DNA from: Jiangella alba
Lineage (GTDB): Bacteria > Actinomycetota > Actinomycetes > Jiangellales > Jiangellaceae
Length of the DNA stretch: 64,000 nt
NCBI RefSeq assembly: GCF_900106035.1
Contig: NZ_FNUC01000003.1
Location: 2,163,501 to 2,227,500, forward strand
Direction: 5' to 3'
Below the pieces are notes generated by a model, which did no database searches, was not told where the DNA came from, and saw only the letters and a program-made list of their open reading frames with translations. A program made the position numbers and the translations under genes. Positions 53,066-60,534 of this stretch are shown piece after piece; the stretch's first letter is position 1; every line of letters begins with the position of its first letter.

Positions 53066-54089
53066 CCGACCTCGTCGAGGAGGTCGAGGACGGCGTGCTC
53101 GACCCGTTGCCGGTCCTTCTCGCCGGCCGGCACGTCGCCGCCGCCGAGCCGACGCAGGGTGGGCGCGATGGTGGCGCCCTGTTCGAACGCCTCGATCACG
53201 GCGGGGTCGATGTAGGCGGAGCGGGCGACCGCCGGGGTGTTGCCGAGGTACTCGGCGACCTCCCGGATCGCGTGGGTCTCGGCGCGGCGGCGGCGGTCCG
53301 GCTCAGTGCCGCGGGATCGTCCGAGGCCGTGCCCAGGGCAGTCGCGGCGAGCACGGTGCCGTGCCAGGTGCGGAAGTCCTTGGCGCTGGCGTCGTCACCG
53401 CAGAGCTCGTGCAGGTAGTCGTTGACGTCGGACGAGCGGAGCTCACGCCAGGTCCGGCCCTTGTAGTACGCGAGCAGCGTCTGGTCCGGTTCGCGGCGGC
53501 GCATGAGGGCCCGCACGACCGCGACGACCTCGTCGTCGGCGACGGCTTGGACCCGTTCCTGCCCGGACTTCGCCGGGTACTCGAACACGACCGGCCCGCC
53601 GCGGGCGACGCTGACGTGCGAGCGGAGCACCGTCGCCAGGCCGTGCGAGCCGTTCTCCTGCGCGTAGGTCTCGCCGCCGATGCGGAAGAACCCGATGTCG
53701 AGCAGCCGGGCCGCGGCGGCGAGGACGCGCCGCCGGTTCAGGCCGCGGGTGGCGAGGTCCTCGGCGATGCGGGCGCGCGCCTTCGGTAGCGCCCGGCCGA
53801 ACTCGCGGACGCGGGCGAACTTCTCCCGGTCGCGTTGCTCGCGCCAGGCCTCGTGGTACAGGTACTGCCGCCGGCCGGCGTCGTCGGTGCCGACGGCCTG
53901 CAGGTGGCCGTGCGGCCAGGGACAGATGCGGACGTCGGTCCAGGCCGGCGGGATGACCAGGTCCCGGATGCGGGCCAGCGTCTCGGCGTCGCGCAGCCGC
54001 TCGCCGCCGGTGTCGACGTAGCCGAAACCGCGGCCGCGGCGGCGCCGCAGGATCGCGGGCCCGGCCGGATCCCATCGTCGCAGGCGCAC
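53062..54089 (-). pseudogene. DNA topoisomerase IB, frameshifted so that the catalytic Tyr is out of frame
   Basis: From GTG 54089 the product reads VRLRRWDPAGPAIL, then VIPPAWTDVRICPWPHGHLQA and AKDFRTWHGTVLAATAL, with the catalytic Arg and His of type IB enzymes. Near 53281-53297, inside a GGCGCGGCGGCGGCGG run, the frame is lost. The correct continuation is one frame over: RAETHAIREVAEYLGNTPAV, then ARSAYIDP (Tyr at 53212-53214) and LRRLGGGDVPAGEKDRQRV to TAG at 53062. One base appears to be missing in the GCC run. The gene is either broken, recoded, or mis-sequenced. As written, the first frame runs past Tyr into unrelated residues. Confidence 0.82.
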
Positions 54090-54115
54090 CGCCACCCCTT
54101 CCGCGCAGACCGTCC

Positions 54116-54121
54116 GTACCC
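54116..54121 (-). promoter_or_regulatory. GGGTAC box upstream of the topoisomerase gene
   Basis: The minus-strand GGGTAC ends 26 nt before the GTG at 54089. It faces away from a second GGGTAC at 54164, giving a divergent pair of candidate SigB/SigF-type promoters. Confidence 0.35.
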
Positions 54122-54163
54122 GGTTCGGGCCGTTCGCACGCGTCGTTACCCGGCCGCAGGCCC

Positions 54164-54169
54164 GGGTAC
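54164..54169 (+). promoter_or_regulatory. GGGTAC box upstream of the SRPBCC gene
   Basis: GGGTAC lies 41 nt before ATG 54211, with GTT 16 nt upstream of it. This is the best match here to a GTTT-N15/16-GGGTA promoter. Confidence 0.4.
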
Positions 54170-54210
54170 GGGCCGAGGGACCGACGAACGACGACCCGAG
54201 AGGAGCACCG

Positions 54211-54669
54211 ATGACCACGGCCACGAAGTCGGTCGACGTGCACTGCCCGATCACGACCGCCTACAACCAGTGGACCCAGTTCGAGGAGTTCCCGAAGTTC
54301 ATGGACGGCGTCGAGACCGTCCGCCAGCTCGACGACCGGCACCTGCACTGGACGGTGCGCATCGCCGGCGTGCAGCGCGAGTTCGACGCCGAGATCACCG
54401 AACAGCACCCCGACGAGAGGATCGCGTGGCGCTCCACCGGCGGCGTCGACCAGGCCGGCGTCGTGACGTTCCATCAGCTGGACGCCGAGAACACGCGGGT
54501 GACGCTGCAGCTGGAGATGGAGCCCGAGGGCCTGGCGGAGAAGGCCGGCGAGAAGAGCGGCCTGGTCGCGATGGCCGCCGAGCGCGACATGGCGAACTTC
54601 AAGGAGTTCATCGAGGCGCGCGGCCTGGCCTCCGGCGCGTGGCGCGGCGACGTCCCCCGCGAGGGATAG
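54211..54669 (+). CDS. SRPBCC (START/polyketide-cyclase-like) ligand-binding protein
   Basis: 152 residues from ATG 54211, with GAGAGGAGC upstream. The fold begins SVDVHCPITTAYNQWTQFEEFPKFM, the usual 'V-x-x-P-x-x-x-x-Y-x-x-W-x-x-F-x-x-F-P-x-F-M' signature of the COQ10/SRPBCC branch. It ends with a long helix, NFKEFIEARGLASGAWRG. The fold should bind a hydrophobic ligand in its central cavity. It is commonly found among stress genes of actinomycetes. The last 22 codons reappear as a relic at 61889. Confidence 0.88.
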   Translation: MTTATKSVDVHCPITTAYNQWTQFEEFPKFMDGVETVRQLDDRHLHWTVRIAGVQREFDAEITEQHPDERIAWRSTGGVDQAGVVTFHQLDAENTRVTLQLEMEPEGLAEKAGEKSGLVAMAAERDMANFKEFIEARGLASGAWRGDVPREG

Positions 54670-54675
54670 TCCTGG

Positions 54676-55278
54676 TCAGGACGGCGCCGGCAGCGGGGAA
54701 TCGGCCAGCGCCCGGGCGACGGCGACCAGATTGGCCGCCATCGTCCGGCCGGTCGAATGCGCCCACTCGTGGCCCTTGGTCTCGTCCAGGTAGTCCGGTC
54801 CGGGCCCGGGGCCGAGGTGCCAGTACGTCCACGCCTGTGCGGGGATGGTGAACCCGATGTCGACCAGCCCGCCGCACAGCTCGGAGATGACGTGGTGGGC
54901 GCCGTCCTCGTTGCCGGTGACGACGACGCCGGCGACCCGGCCGTACGCGACCGGCCGTCCGCTGTCGTCGGTCTCGGAGATCATCGCGTCCAGCCGCTCG
55001 AGCGCCCGCTGCGCCAGCGACGACGGCCGGCCCACCCACGTCGGGCTCGCGACGACGAGGATCTCGGCGGCGAGAATCGCCTCGTGCACGCGCGGCCACT
55101 CGTCGTCCTCGTTCATGCGCGTCTCGACCCCGGGCGGCACGTTCAGATCGACCAGCCGGAACACGGTGACATCGACGTCGTCATCGCGCAGGTAGCCGGC
55201 GACGACGTCGGCCAGGGCTGCGGTGTTCGACGGCTGCGGCGACGGCTTGAGCGTGCAGTTCAGGACCACGGCCTTCAC
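54676..55278 (-). CDS. Flavodoxin/NAD(P)H-dependent FMN-reductase-like protein
   Basis: 200 residues from GTG 55278; a GTG at 55290 is an alternative start. The fold opens with KAVVLNCTLKPSPQPSNT, which contains the FMN-phosphate loop ('T-L-K-P-S-P-x-x-S-N-T'). ILVVASPTWVGRPSSLAQ is the second flavin-binding loop, and VVVTGNEDGAHHVI the third. Such proteins reduce quinones or azo compounds, or shuttle electrons. It converges with the SRPBCC gene, with stops 6 bp apart. Part of this gene, together with the SRPBCC end, is duplicated and decayed at 61889-62101. Confidence 0.87.
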   Translation of the reverse strand: MKAVVLNCTLKPSPQPSNTAALADVVAGYLRDDDVDVTVFRLVDLNVPPGVETRMNEDDEWPRVHEAILAAEILVVASPTWVGRPSSLAQRALERLDAMISETDDSGRPVAYGRVAGVVVTGNEDGAHHVISELCGGLVDIGFTIPAQAWTYWHLGPGPGPDYLDETKGHEWAHSTGRTMAANLVAVARALADSPLPAPS

Positions 55279-55760
55279 GACGACGCCCACCTGGTAGCGA
55301 ACAGAGATCCCTGCGCCCACTGGCCACGACGCCTCCCGTGCTCGCGTGTCTCCGGCGACGGCTGTGGCGGCGGGTGTGGTGTGCACATGGCTTCGGCGAT
55401 ACCCGGGATCGCTGTGCTGCATTCGCCGGCAGCCGGCGGCGAGACTGCGCTGGAGGTGGCAGCCCCCCCGATGACGAGCGCGGTTGGGAAGGAGCAACCG
55501 CCGGGTTCATGGTCGCAGTGGTCCGTACCCGTCGTGGACCTGGCCGACGGGCACTGCCCAGGGTGCCGGTCTGGCATCGGTGCACGTCAGCGCGCGATGA
55601 GAGCCGGTCAGACGCGGAGTGGCAGCGGATCGCCATCGCGCGACTCAAGGTAGACAGACCTTTCTGTTCGTTCGCGCTTGATGGCGAACGGGTCGCTGTG
55701 GTTCGGTGGGCCCACGTGGTCAAGCAAACGCCACGTCGCCCTCGATGAGAGGTGCACGTC
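55279..55760. other. Intergenic region upstream of the sigma factor, no gene seen
   Basis: About 480 bp between divergent genes. Several open frames span it but none has an RBS with a recognisable domain. GTACCC at 55525-55530 (GGGTAC on the minus strand) is too far (about 250 bp) from the flavodoxin-like gene to assign. No terminator or riboswitch was recognised. Confidence 0.4.
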
Positions 55761-56567
55761 ATGCAGAGCCACGCAGCATCACCCGATCGGATCCAGCGCG
55801 ACCATCAGAACCGCACACGGGCGCGCCTGACCAAAGACCTGCTGATACAGGCAGCGGCGGCGCGCGGCGACGAACGCCGCAAACTCCTCGACGAAGTCGT
55901 CATTCTTCACCTCAACGTCGCTGCGGCGATCGCCCGGCGCTACGACCGTCGGGGCATCGAGCACGAGGATCTGCTGCAGGTGGCCAACCTCGGCCTCGTC
56001 GGCGCCGCACGCCGCTTCGACCCCGGCCGTGGCAAGGACTTCATCTCCTTCGCGGTCCCGACCATCCGCGGCGAGGTGAAGAAGTACTTCCGTGACCACG
56101 GCTGGGCGGTGCGGCCGCCTCGGCGAGTGCAGGAGATGGCCGCAGCGGTATCGGCTGCAACTCAGGAGATGTCGCAGGTCAATGGAGTCGCCCCCGGCGC
56201 GGCCGAGCTCGCCGATCACCTAGGAGTCGGGGTCGATGACGTCGTGGAGGCCAGCGCCTCGCGTGAATGCTTCAAGACAGCCTCGCTCGACTACCGCGGC
56301 GACGACGGGGACGAGAGCGCATTCGCGGACACCCTCGGCAAGGACGACGATGGCTACACCCGCGTCGACGCCGTGGCGATGCTGGCGCCGGCGTGTCGGA
56401 TGCTCAAGCCACGCGACCGGCACATCGTCTACCTGCGCTTCTTCAAGGGCTTGACCCAACAGGAGATCGGCGCCGAATTCGGTGTCACACAGATGCAGGT
56501 CTCGCGACTGCTGGCTCGCATCCTCGGCAGCCTTCGCAACCAGCTGCGTCCGCAAGGAGCCGGATGA
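55761..56567 (+). CDS. RNA polymerase sigma factor, SigB/SigF/SigG family
   Basis: 268 residues from ATG 55761, which follows AGAGG (GTG 55752 is the alternative). Region 2 has EHEDLLQVANLGLVGAARRF followed by FISFAVPTIRGEVKKYFRDH. Region 3 follows (ELADHLGVGVDDVVEA). Region 4 is LTQQEIGAEFGVTQMQVSRL. These are the features of the general-stress sigma class. No anti-sigma or anti-anti-sigma gene is adjacent, which is unusual for the class. Nearby GGGTAC boxes may be its targets. It converges with the small membrane gene across a hairpin. Confidence 0.93.
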   Translation: MQSHAASPDRIQRDHQNRTRARLTKDLLIQAAAARGDERRKLLDEVVILHLNVAAAIARRYDRRGIEHEDLLQVANLGLVGAARRFDPGRGKDFISFAVPTIRGEVKKYFRDHGWAVRPPRRVQEMAAAVSAATQEMSQVNGVAPGAAELADHLGVGVDDVVEASASRECFKTASLDYRGDDGDESAFADTLGKDDDGYTRVDAVAMLAPACRMLKPRDRHIVYLRFFKGLTQQEIGAEFGVTQMQVSRLLARILGSLRNQLRPQGAG

Positions 56568-56607
56568 GAAGGGTCGTCTCGTGCCGCCCCCGCAGCGAGA
56601 TGACCAC

Positions 56608-56647
56608 GTCCCCGCGCCTGGTTCACCCCGTCACCGGGCGCGGGGAC
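56608..56647. terminator. Long-loop hairpin between converging genes
   Basis: GTCCCCGCGCC (56608-56618) pairs perfectly with GGCGCGGGGAC (56637-56647) around an 18-nt loop. It sits between the sigma factor stop (56567) and the stop of the leftward small membrane gene (56678), so it could terminate both. Confidence 0.45.
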
Positions 56648-56677
56648 GGCATCCGATCCGCGACGTAACCTGACCCA

Positions 56678-56878
56678 TCAGCGGGTGGCTAGCAGGCCGA
56701 CGATCGCGAGGACCGCCAAGCCGCAGAGCAGCCCGACGACGACCGCCACCATCAACGTGCCGCCGGGCCAGCCGCCGCGGCGCTCGCTCGGGTGATCGAA
56801 CGCCGTGGGGCCCTCCTGCGGCGCCGGCCGTTGCGCCGGGTCCTCGTAGCCGCCTTGGTCCTCGTCAGGATGGCTCAT
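56678..56878 (-). CDS. Small membrane protein, one transmembrane helix
   Basis: 66 residues from ATG 56878. A hydrophilic, acidic N-terminal half (SHPDEDQGGYEDPAQ) is followed by one membrane helix near the C-terminus (LMVAVVVGLLCGLAVLAIVG) and a short LLATR tail. Function unknown. Its ATG overlaps the ATG of the divergent P450 gene (CATG at 56876-56879). A minus-strand GGGTAC at 56894-56889 lies only 10 nt upstream of the start, which would give a leaderless transcript. Confidence 0.7.
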   Translation of the reverse strand: MSHPDEDQGGYEDPAQRPAPQEGPTAFDHPSERRGGWPGGTLMVAVVVGLLCGLAVLAIVGLLATR

Positions 56879-58112
56879 GTCCGGCTCCGTACCCGGGCGG
56901 CGACGTCGCATCCCGGTGACCGAAATCCTCTCCGTGCGGGCGCTGCACCGCCTGGGCCGGGCATGGTGCCGGACTGTGCGTGGTGCTGCTGAAACGGCGA
57001 CGCATCGGTGCGTGGCATGCCGGGGTCCGAGCCGGGTACGTGGGTTCTACGATCCGCGGCTGCGGCGTCAGGGCGCCATTCCGTCGGTGATCGGTGACGT
57101 GATCTTCGGGCGGGGCTCGGTCCACGGCCTGGACGACGCCCGGCACCACCGCTACAAGGCCAGGTACTTGGAGCTGCTCACCCCAGCGACCGCGGACGCG
57201 CTGCGCTCGCGCAGCCGGCAACAATGGGAACAGGCCGCCCGCACCTGGGAACCCGACCGTCCGTTCGTGCTGTTCGACCAGGCGGCCTATGTGCTCACCG
57301 CGACGATGCTCCCGTGGGCCGGCATACCAGCGGAGCCGTCCGACGTGGCGCGGCGCGCGCGCCAGCTCACAGCGGTACTCGACGGTTTCGCCGTCGTCGG
57401 TCCTGAGTACGTGCGGGCCAGAACCGCGCGGCGTCGCCTGGACCGCTGGGCCGCCGCACTGATCCGCGCGGCCCGGGGCGGCCGGCTCCAGGTTCAGCCG
57501 GGAACGGCGGTGGACGTCATGGCGCAAGCCCGGGAGGCGGACGGCCGCCTGCTGACACCACAGCAGGCCGGCGTCGCCCTCCTCAACATCGTGCGGCCGG
57601 CCGTCGCCGTGGCATGGTTCGTCGCGTTCGCGGCGGTCGCGCTGGCGCATCAGCCGTACTGGCGGGACCGGATCGCCGCCGGTGACGACGCCGCGCTCGG
57701 CGCGTTCGCGCAGGAGGTCCGCCGCCGGTACCCGTTCGTACCGATTCTCGCCGCCCGTGCCCGCGCCGGCCAGGACGTGCTCGGCATCGACGTTCCGGCG
57801 GGCGGCTACGTCGTCCTCGACGTCTACGGCACCGACCACGACCCGGCGCACTGGACCGACCCGGACCGATTCGACCCCAGCCGCTTTCGCGGAGCCCCGC
57901 CCGTACCCGGCACCCTCGTCCCGCAGGGCGGCGGCGCCTACCGGACCGGGCACCGCTGCCCGGGCGAGGACGTCACCCTCGTCCTGCTCGAGGAGGCCGT
58001 GCGCCGGCTGGCGCTGTCACACCTCGAGCTCCCGGAACAGGACCTGAGCGTCGACCTCGCCCGTGTCCCAGCCCGGCCGCGCAGCGGTGTGCTGGTCGCC
58101 GTCGACGGATGA
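56877..58112 (+). CDS. Cytochrome P450, CYP152 fatty-acid peroxygenase-like
   Basis: 411 residues. The heme ligand is Cys361 in TGHRCPGED, preceded by VPQGGG as in CYP152 peroxygenases. The I-helix has Arg240-Pro241 in NIVRPAVAVAWF, the H2O2-dependent signature that replaces the usual acid-alcohol pair. FAQEVRRRYPFVPILAARAR is the K-helix ExxR region. The expected reaction is H2O2-driven hydroxylation or decarboxylation of fatty acids without a redox partner. The first ~45 residues do not resemble the family N-terminus, and RRRR/Cys-rich sequence suggests the start is misplaced or the end is degraded. It overlaps the next gene by 4 nt. Confidence 0.85.
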   Translation: MSGSVPGRRRRIPVTEILSVRALHRLGRAWCRTVRGAAETATHRCVACRGPSRVRGFYDPRLRRQGAIPSVIGDVIFGRGSVHGLDDARHHRYKARYLELLTPATADALRSRSRQQWEQAARTWEPDRPFVLFDQAAYVLTATMLPWAGIPAEPSDVARRARQLTAVLDGFAVVGPEYVRARTARRRLDRWAAALIRAARGGRLQVQPGTAVDVMAQAREADGRLLTPQQAGVALLNIVRPAVAVAWFVAFAAVALAHQPYWRDRIAAGDDAALGAFAQEVRRRYPFVPILAARARAGQDVLGIDVPAGGYVVLDVYGTDHDPAHWTDPDRFDPSRFRGAPPVPGTLVPQGGGAYRTGHRCPGEDVTLVLLEEAVRRLALSHLELPEQDLSVDLARVPARPRSGVLVAVDG

Positions 58113-58534
58113 CCCCCGGCACCCTGCCGGTCCTCGACTCGCTCGACGACGTCCTGCGTGCCGTCCGCGACCATCCCGGACTGCTCGTGCGGTACTCGAA
58201 CGGGCCGGACGCCGACCGGCGCGACGGCCCGAGCCGCGACTACGAGGCCGGCCTCAGCCTGCCGGGCTGGTCGGTCACGACGCTGGATCCGGAATGGTGG
58301 TGGTCGCGGCCGGCGGCCGACTGGGTGGCGCGGCGGCTGTGCAAGTACGACGAACTGGGTCAGGACGACCGCTACCCGTGGCTGCTCACCGGCCGGGTCG
58401 TCGGCGAAGGACCCGACCACGAGCCACTCGTCACCGATCTCGTCCCGATCGCGCGGGTCGGTCCGCGTGCGCTCGCCGAGGCACGACGGCGCTACGAGGA
58501 GCGGTTCGACGCCGGCCGAGGGCCAGCGGACTGA
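58109..58534 (+). CDS. DUF6098 family protein
   Basis: 141 residues, translationally coupled to the P450 by ATGA. It is recognised as DUF6098 by RYSNGPDAD, DYEAGLSLPGWSVTTLDPE, then WWWSRPAADWVARRLCKY. It is Trp-rich and acidic with no membrane segment. Function unknown. Family members are found in actinomycetes, often near stress genes. Confidence 0.8.
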   Translation: MTPGTLPVLDSLDDVLRAVRDHPGLLVRYSNGPDADRRDGPSRDYEAGLSLPGWSVTTLDPEWWWSRPAADWVARRLCKYDELGQDDRYPWLLTGRVVGEGPDHEPLVTDLVPIARVGPRALAEARRRYEERFDAGRGPAD

Positions 58535-58707
58535 CCGACCGAAAGGTCCGGAGCGATCCGGTCGATCAGGGCCGAGGAGCGCCCAGGCCCTGCTGCGGCT
58601 GCACGCCATGACAGAGCTGCGCGGGCGCGGTACGGGCTCCGCATCCGCGACCTCGACCTGGACCTCGGCCCCGCTCGGCACCTTGCTGGGCGACTTGAGT
58701 TGCTCGG

Positions 58708-59085
58708 TCAGGGCGACCGGTGGTGCAGGACGCAGAACTCGTTGCCCTCCGGGTCGGCCAGCACGGTGAACCCCTCGCGGCCGGTCTGCCCGACGTCGGC
58801 GCGGGTGGCGCCGAGACTGAGCAGTCGCTCGACCTCCGCGTGTGCCGTTCCGGCCGCGGCGACGAGGTCCGGGTGGTTGCGGTTCTTCCCGTGCTTCGGC
58901 CCGGCGCTGGGCTGCAGCCAGACCGAGAGCGCACCTGCCGGCGCGTCGTCGGGCGGCCACAGATGGGCGCCGTCGCCTTCGTCGTCGCGGTCGATCCGGT
59001 AGCCCAGCGCTGCGGACCAGAACCGCGACATCAGGTCCACGTCCCGGACGTCGAGCGTCCACTGCGAGAAGGTGCTGGCCGCCAT
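58708..59085 (-). CDS. VOC-family (glyoxalase/bleomycin-resistance-like) protein
   Basis: 125 residues from ATG 59085. The two beta-alpha-beta units of the glyoxalase fold are visible: FSQWTLDVRDVDLMSRFWSAALGYR in the first half and VERLLSLGATRADVGQTGREGF, then LADPEGNEFCVLH in the second. The C-terminal Glu in DPEGNEFCV is a usual metal ligand. A substrate cannot be deduced. It starts 5 bp downstream of the small basic gene, so they are likely co-transcribed. Confidence 0.88.
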   Translation of the reverse strand: MAASTFSQWTLDVRDVDLMSRFWSAALGYRIDRDDEGDGAHLWPPDDAPAGALSVWLQPSAGPKHGKNRNHPDLVAAAGTAHAEVERLLSLGATRADVGQTGREGFTVLADPEGNEFCVLHHRSP

Positions 59086-59090
59086 CGAGC

Positions 59091-59315
59091 TCAGCTCTTC
59101 TTCCGGGCGGCCTTGCCGCCCTTGCGCCCGGCCTTCTTCTTCTGCGCGGTGGTGCCGCCCTGCGAGCTGTCGCCGCCGGAGCCGCTCTGCTTGCCGCCGC
59201 GCTTCGACGCGCCGGGGGAGTTGGCGATGCGCGCGGCTCGTTCCTTCGACATCCCCTTGTCCTTGAGGGCTTCGTACTGTTTCTCGTTCTTGACGTTCGC
59301 CGACTTGCTGGGCAT
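59091..59315 (-). CDS. Small basic Lys/Gly-rich protein (DUF7218-like)
   Basis: 74 residues from ATG 59315, with GGAGG seven bases upstream. Its N-terminal half reads SANVKNEKQYEALKDKGMSK, then ERAARIANS. The C-terminal half is low-complexity Lys/Gly/Ser/Ala ending GRKGGKAARKKS, which would bind nucleic acids. Such proteins are frequent in actinobacterial stress regulons. A minus-strand GGGTAC box is 32 nt upstream. Confidence 0.8.
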   Translation of the reverse strand: MPSKSANVKNEKQYEALKDKGMSKERAARIANSPGASKRGGKQSGSGGDSSQGGTTAQKKKAGRKGGKAARKKS

Positions 59316-59347
59316 GACGACCTCCGGTGTTCGATCCTGTGACGCCC

Positions 59348-59353
59348 GTACCC
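59348..59353 (-). promoter_or_regulatory. GGGTAC box upstream of the small basic gene
   Basis: The minus-strand GGGTAC lies 32 nt before ATG 59315. It is divergent with the plus-strand box at 59387, the same layout as at 54116/54164. Confidence 0.35.
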
Positions 59354-59386
59354 GGCATCGGAACCGCGCATGCGGCCGTCCGCGCC

Positions 59387-59392
59387 GGGTAC
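59387..59392 (+). promoter_or_regulatory. GGGTAC box upstream of the hemerythrin gene
   Basis: GGGTAC lies 35 nt before ATG 59428. The -35 half of the consensus is not evident. Confidence 0.35.
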
Positions 59393-59427
59393 GGGCCTGC
59401 CCAGCCGACGCCGAGGAGAGGGTGGGG

Positions 59428-59985
59428 ATGATGAGCGAGAGCCGTGACGTGGTGGACCTGATCGAGAAGGACCACCGGGAGATCGAGCGGCTCTTCGAGC
59501 TGCTGCGCGCCGATCCCGGGCAGCGCGACCTGGCGGTGACGGAGGTGACGGCGCTGCTGGTCGCGCACAGCCGGGCCGAGGAGGCCGAGGTGTACCCCGT
59601 CGCGCGGGACGAGGCCGGCGAGACCGACGAGGTGGCGCACAGCCAGGAGGAGCACGCCGAGGCCGAGGCGATCCTCGAGCGGCTGGCCGCGATGGATGCG
59701 CACGACCCGCGGTACGAGTCGGTGCTGCGCGAGCTGGTCGACTCCGTCGGTCACCACGTCGAGGAGGAGGAGAGCACCGTCCTGCCGGGCATGCGGCAGC
59801 GGCTCAGCGACGAGCGCCGGGCCGAGCTGGGCGAGGCGTTCCTCGCGGCCCGGGCTGAGCACCTCGGTGACCGGCCGGGCGAGGCCACCCGGGCGGACCT
59901 CGCCCAGCAGGCCCGCAACCTCGGCGTGGAGCGCACGTCCGGCATGACGAAGGACGAGCTGCGCGACGAGGTCACGCCCGACTGA
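59428..59985 (+). CDS. Hemerythrin (HHE cation-binding) domain protein
   Basis: 185 residues from ATG 59428, after GAGGAGAGGG. The di-iron ligands typical of HHE proteins occur in order: His in EKDHREIERLF, His and Glu in VAHSRAEEAEVYP, His and Glu in HSQEEHAEAEAIL, then HHVEEEESTVLP. The C-terminal ~50 residues add a SAP-like or Rho-N-like helix pair (ADLAQQARNLGVERTSGMTKDELRDEV). A role in O2, NO or iron sensing is expected. It is followed immediately by gene remnants. Confidence 0.92.
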   Translation: MMSESRDVVDLIEKDHREIERLFELLRADPGQRDLAVTEVTALLVAHSRAEEAEVYPVARDEAGETDEVAHSQEEHAEAEAILERLAAMDAHDPRYESVLRELVDSVGHHVEEEESTVLPGMRQRLSDERRAELGEAFLAARAEHLGDRPGEATRADLAQQARNLGVERTSGMTKDELRDEVTPD

Positions 59986-60209
59986 CCAAGGGGCCGTCGA
60001 CGTTCGAGAACTGGCAGAGCGAGTGGCTGCAGCTGGACTTCCAAGCCGTCCTGCTGCTGGCCGCGAAACACCTGCTGTTCCAAGCCGACGCCGAGGACCT
60101 GGAGCGGATCGAGCGGAAGATCGACACCATCCACGAGCACGTCGGCGCCGGTCCGGCCGGCCCCGCGAAGGGCGACGAGGCCGCGATCGACCCGGAACCA
60201 CGCAGCTGA
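59982..60209 (+). pseudogene. Remnant of a DUF6766-like membrane protein gene
   Basis: This frame begins inside the hemerythrin stop and has no ATG, GTG or TTG start. It encodes STFENWQSEWLQLDFQAVLL, then AAKHLLFQADAEDLERIERKIDTI to TGA at 60207. The 'F-E-N-W-Q-S-E-W-L-Q' phrase followed by a hydrophobic stretch is what DUF6766 proteins carry before their last membrane helix. It looks like a 3' fragment whose 5' part has been lost. The assignment rests on this short phrase. Confidence 0.4.
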
Positions 60210-60236
60210 CCAGCGATCCGGGGAGGAGATGGCATC

Positions 60237-60394
60237 ATGACGTTCGGGTACTTCCTCGCCAGTGAGGACTGGAGCTGCGACAGCTGATCCGGCAGGCTGT
60301 CCGGGCGCAGGAGGCCGGATCGCCACCGCCGTCACCTGCCCGACCACTCGCATCCACCCGGCCATCATTCGCCCAGGCCGCGGCGACAGTGTCG
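60237..60394 (+). pseudogene. Decayed LLM-class (F420-type) oxidoreductase gene
   Basis: After GGGGAGGAG, the ATG at 60237 gives MTFGYFLASEDWS, the usual luciferase-like monooxygenase N-terminus, but stops after 16 codons. In another frame RQAVRAQEAG follows (the first helix). In a third, AVTCPTTRIHPAII and then QAAATVS (60331-60394) match the later 'V-T-C-P-x-x-R-x-H-P-A-x-x-A-Q-A-A-A-T' block. So the gene is shifted and internally deleted. Nothing functional is expected. Confidence 0.65.
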
Positions 60395-60499
60395 AGCACG
60401 CATGCCTCTACACCAGGCCGGAGAGCTACGGCACCGACGCGGCGGAGGCGGCACGCACAGCCCATCGGCTCTGGCCGCGGCTGACCGATCCCCGGACGC

Positions 60500-60526
60500 T
60501 TGGATACGGACCGGCTTTCGTACCCT
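60500..60526 (+). promoter_or_regulatory. Candidate promoter TTGGAT-N15-TACCCT for a leaderless gene
   Basis: The -35-like TTGGAT (60500-60505) and -10-like TACCCT (60521-60526) precede ATG 60535 by 8 nt, with no Shine-Dalgarno sequence. The 15-nt spacer is short. Confidence 0.35.
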
Positions 60527-60534
60527 GGGCTGAC

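Noticed and set aside
55338-55748. 136-codon open frame upstream of the sigma factor
   Set aside because: No RBS and no family signature; alternative frames are equally open.
58535-58707. Continuation of a gene on the minus strand downstream of the VOC protein
   Set aside because: A short open stretch exists, but it lies beyond a proper stop codon and matches no family I know.
60262-60534. Upstream extension of the DUF6401 gene
   Set aside because: It translates remnants of an LLM oxidoreductase; homologues of DUF6401 are about 115 residues.
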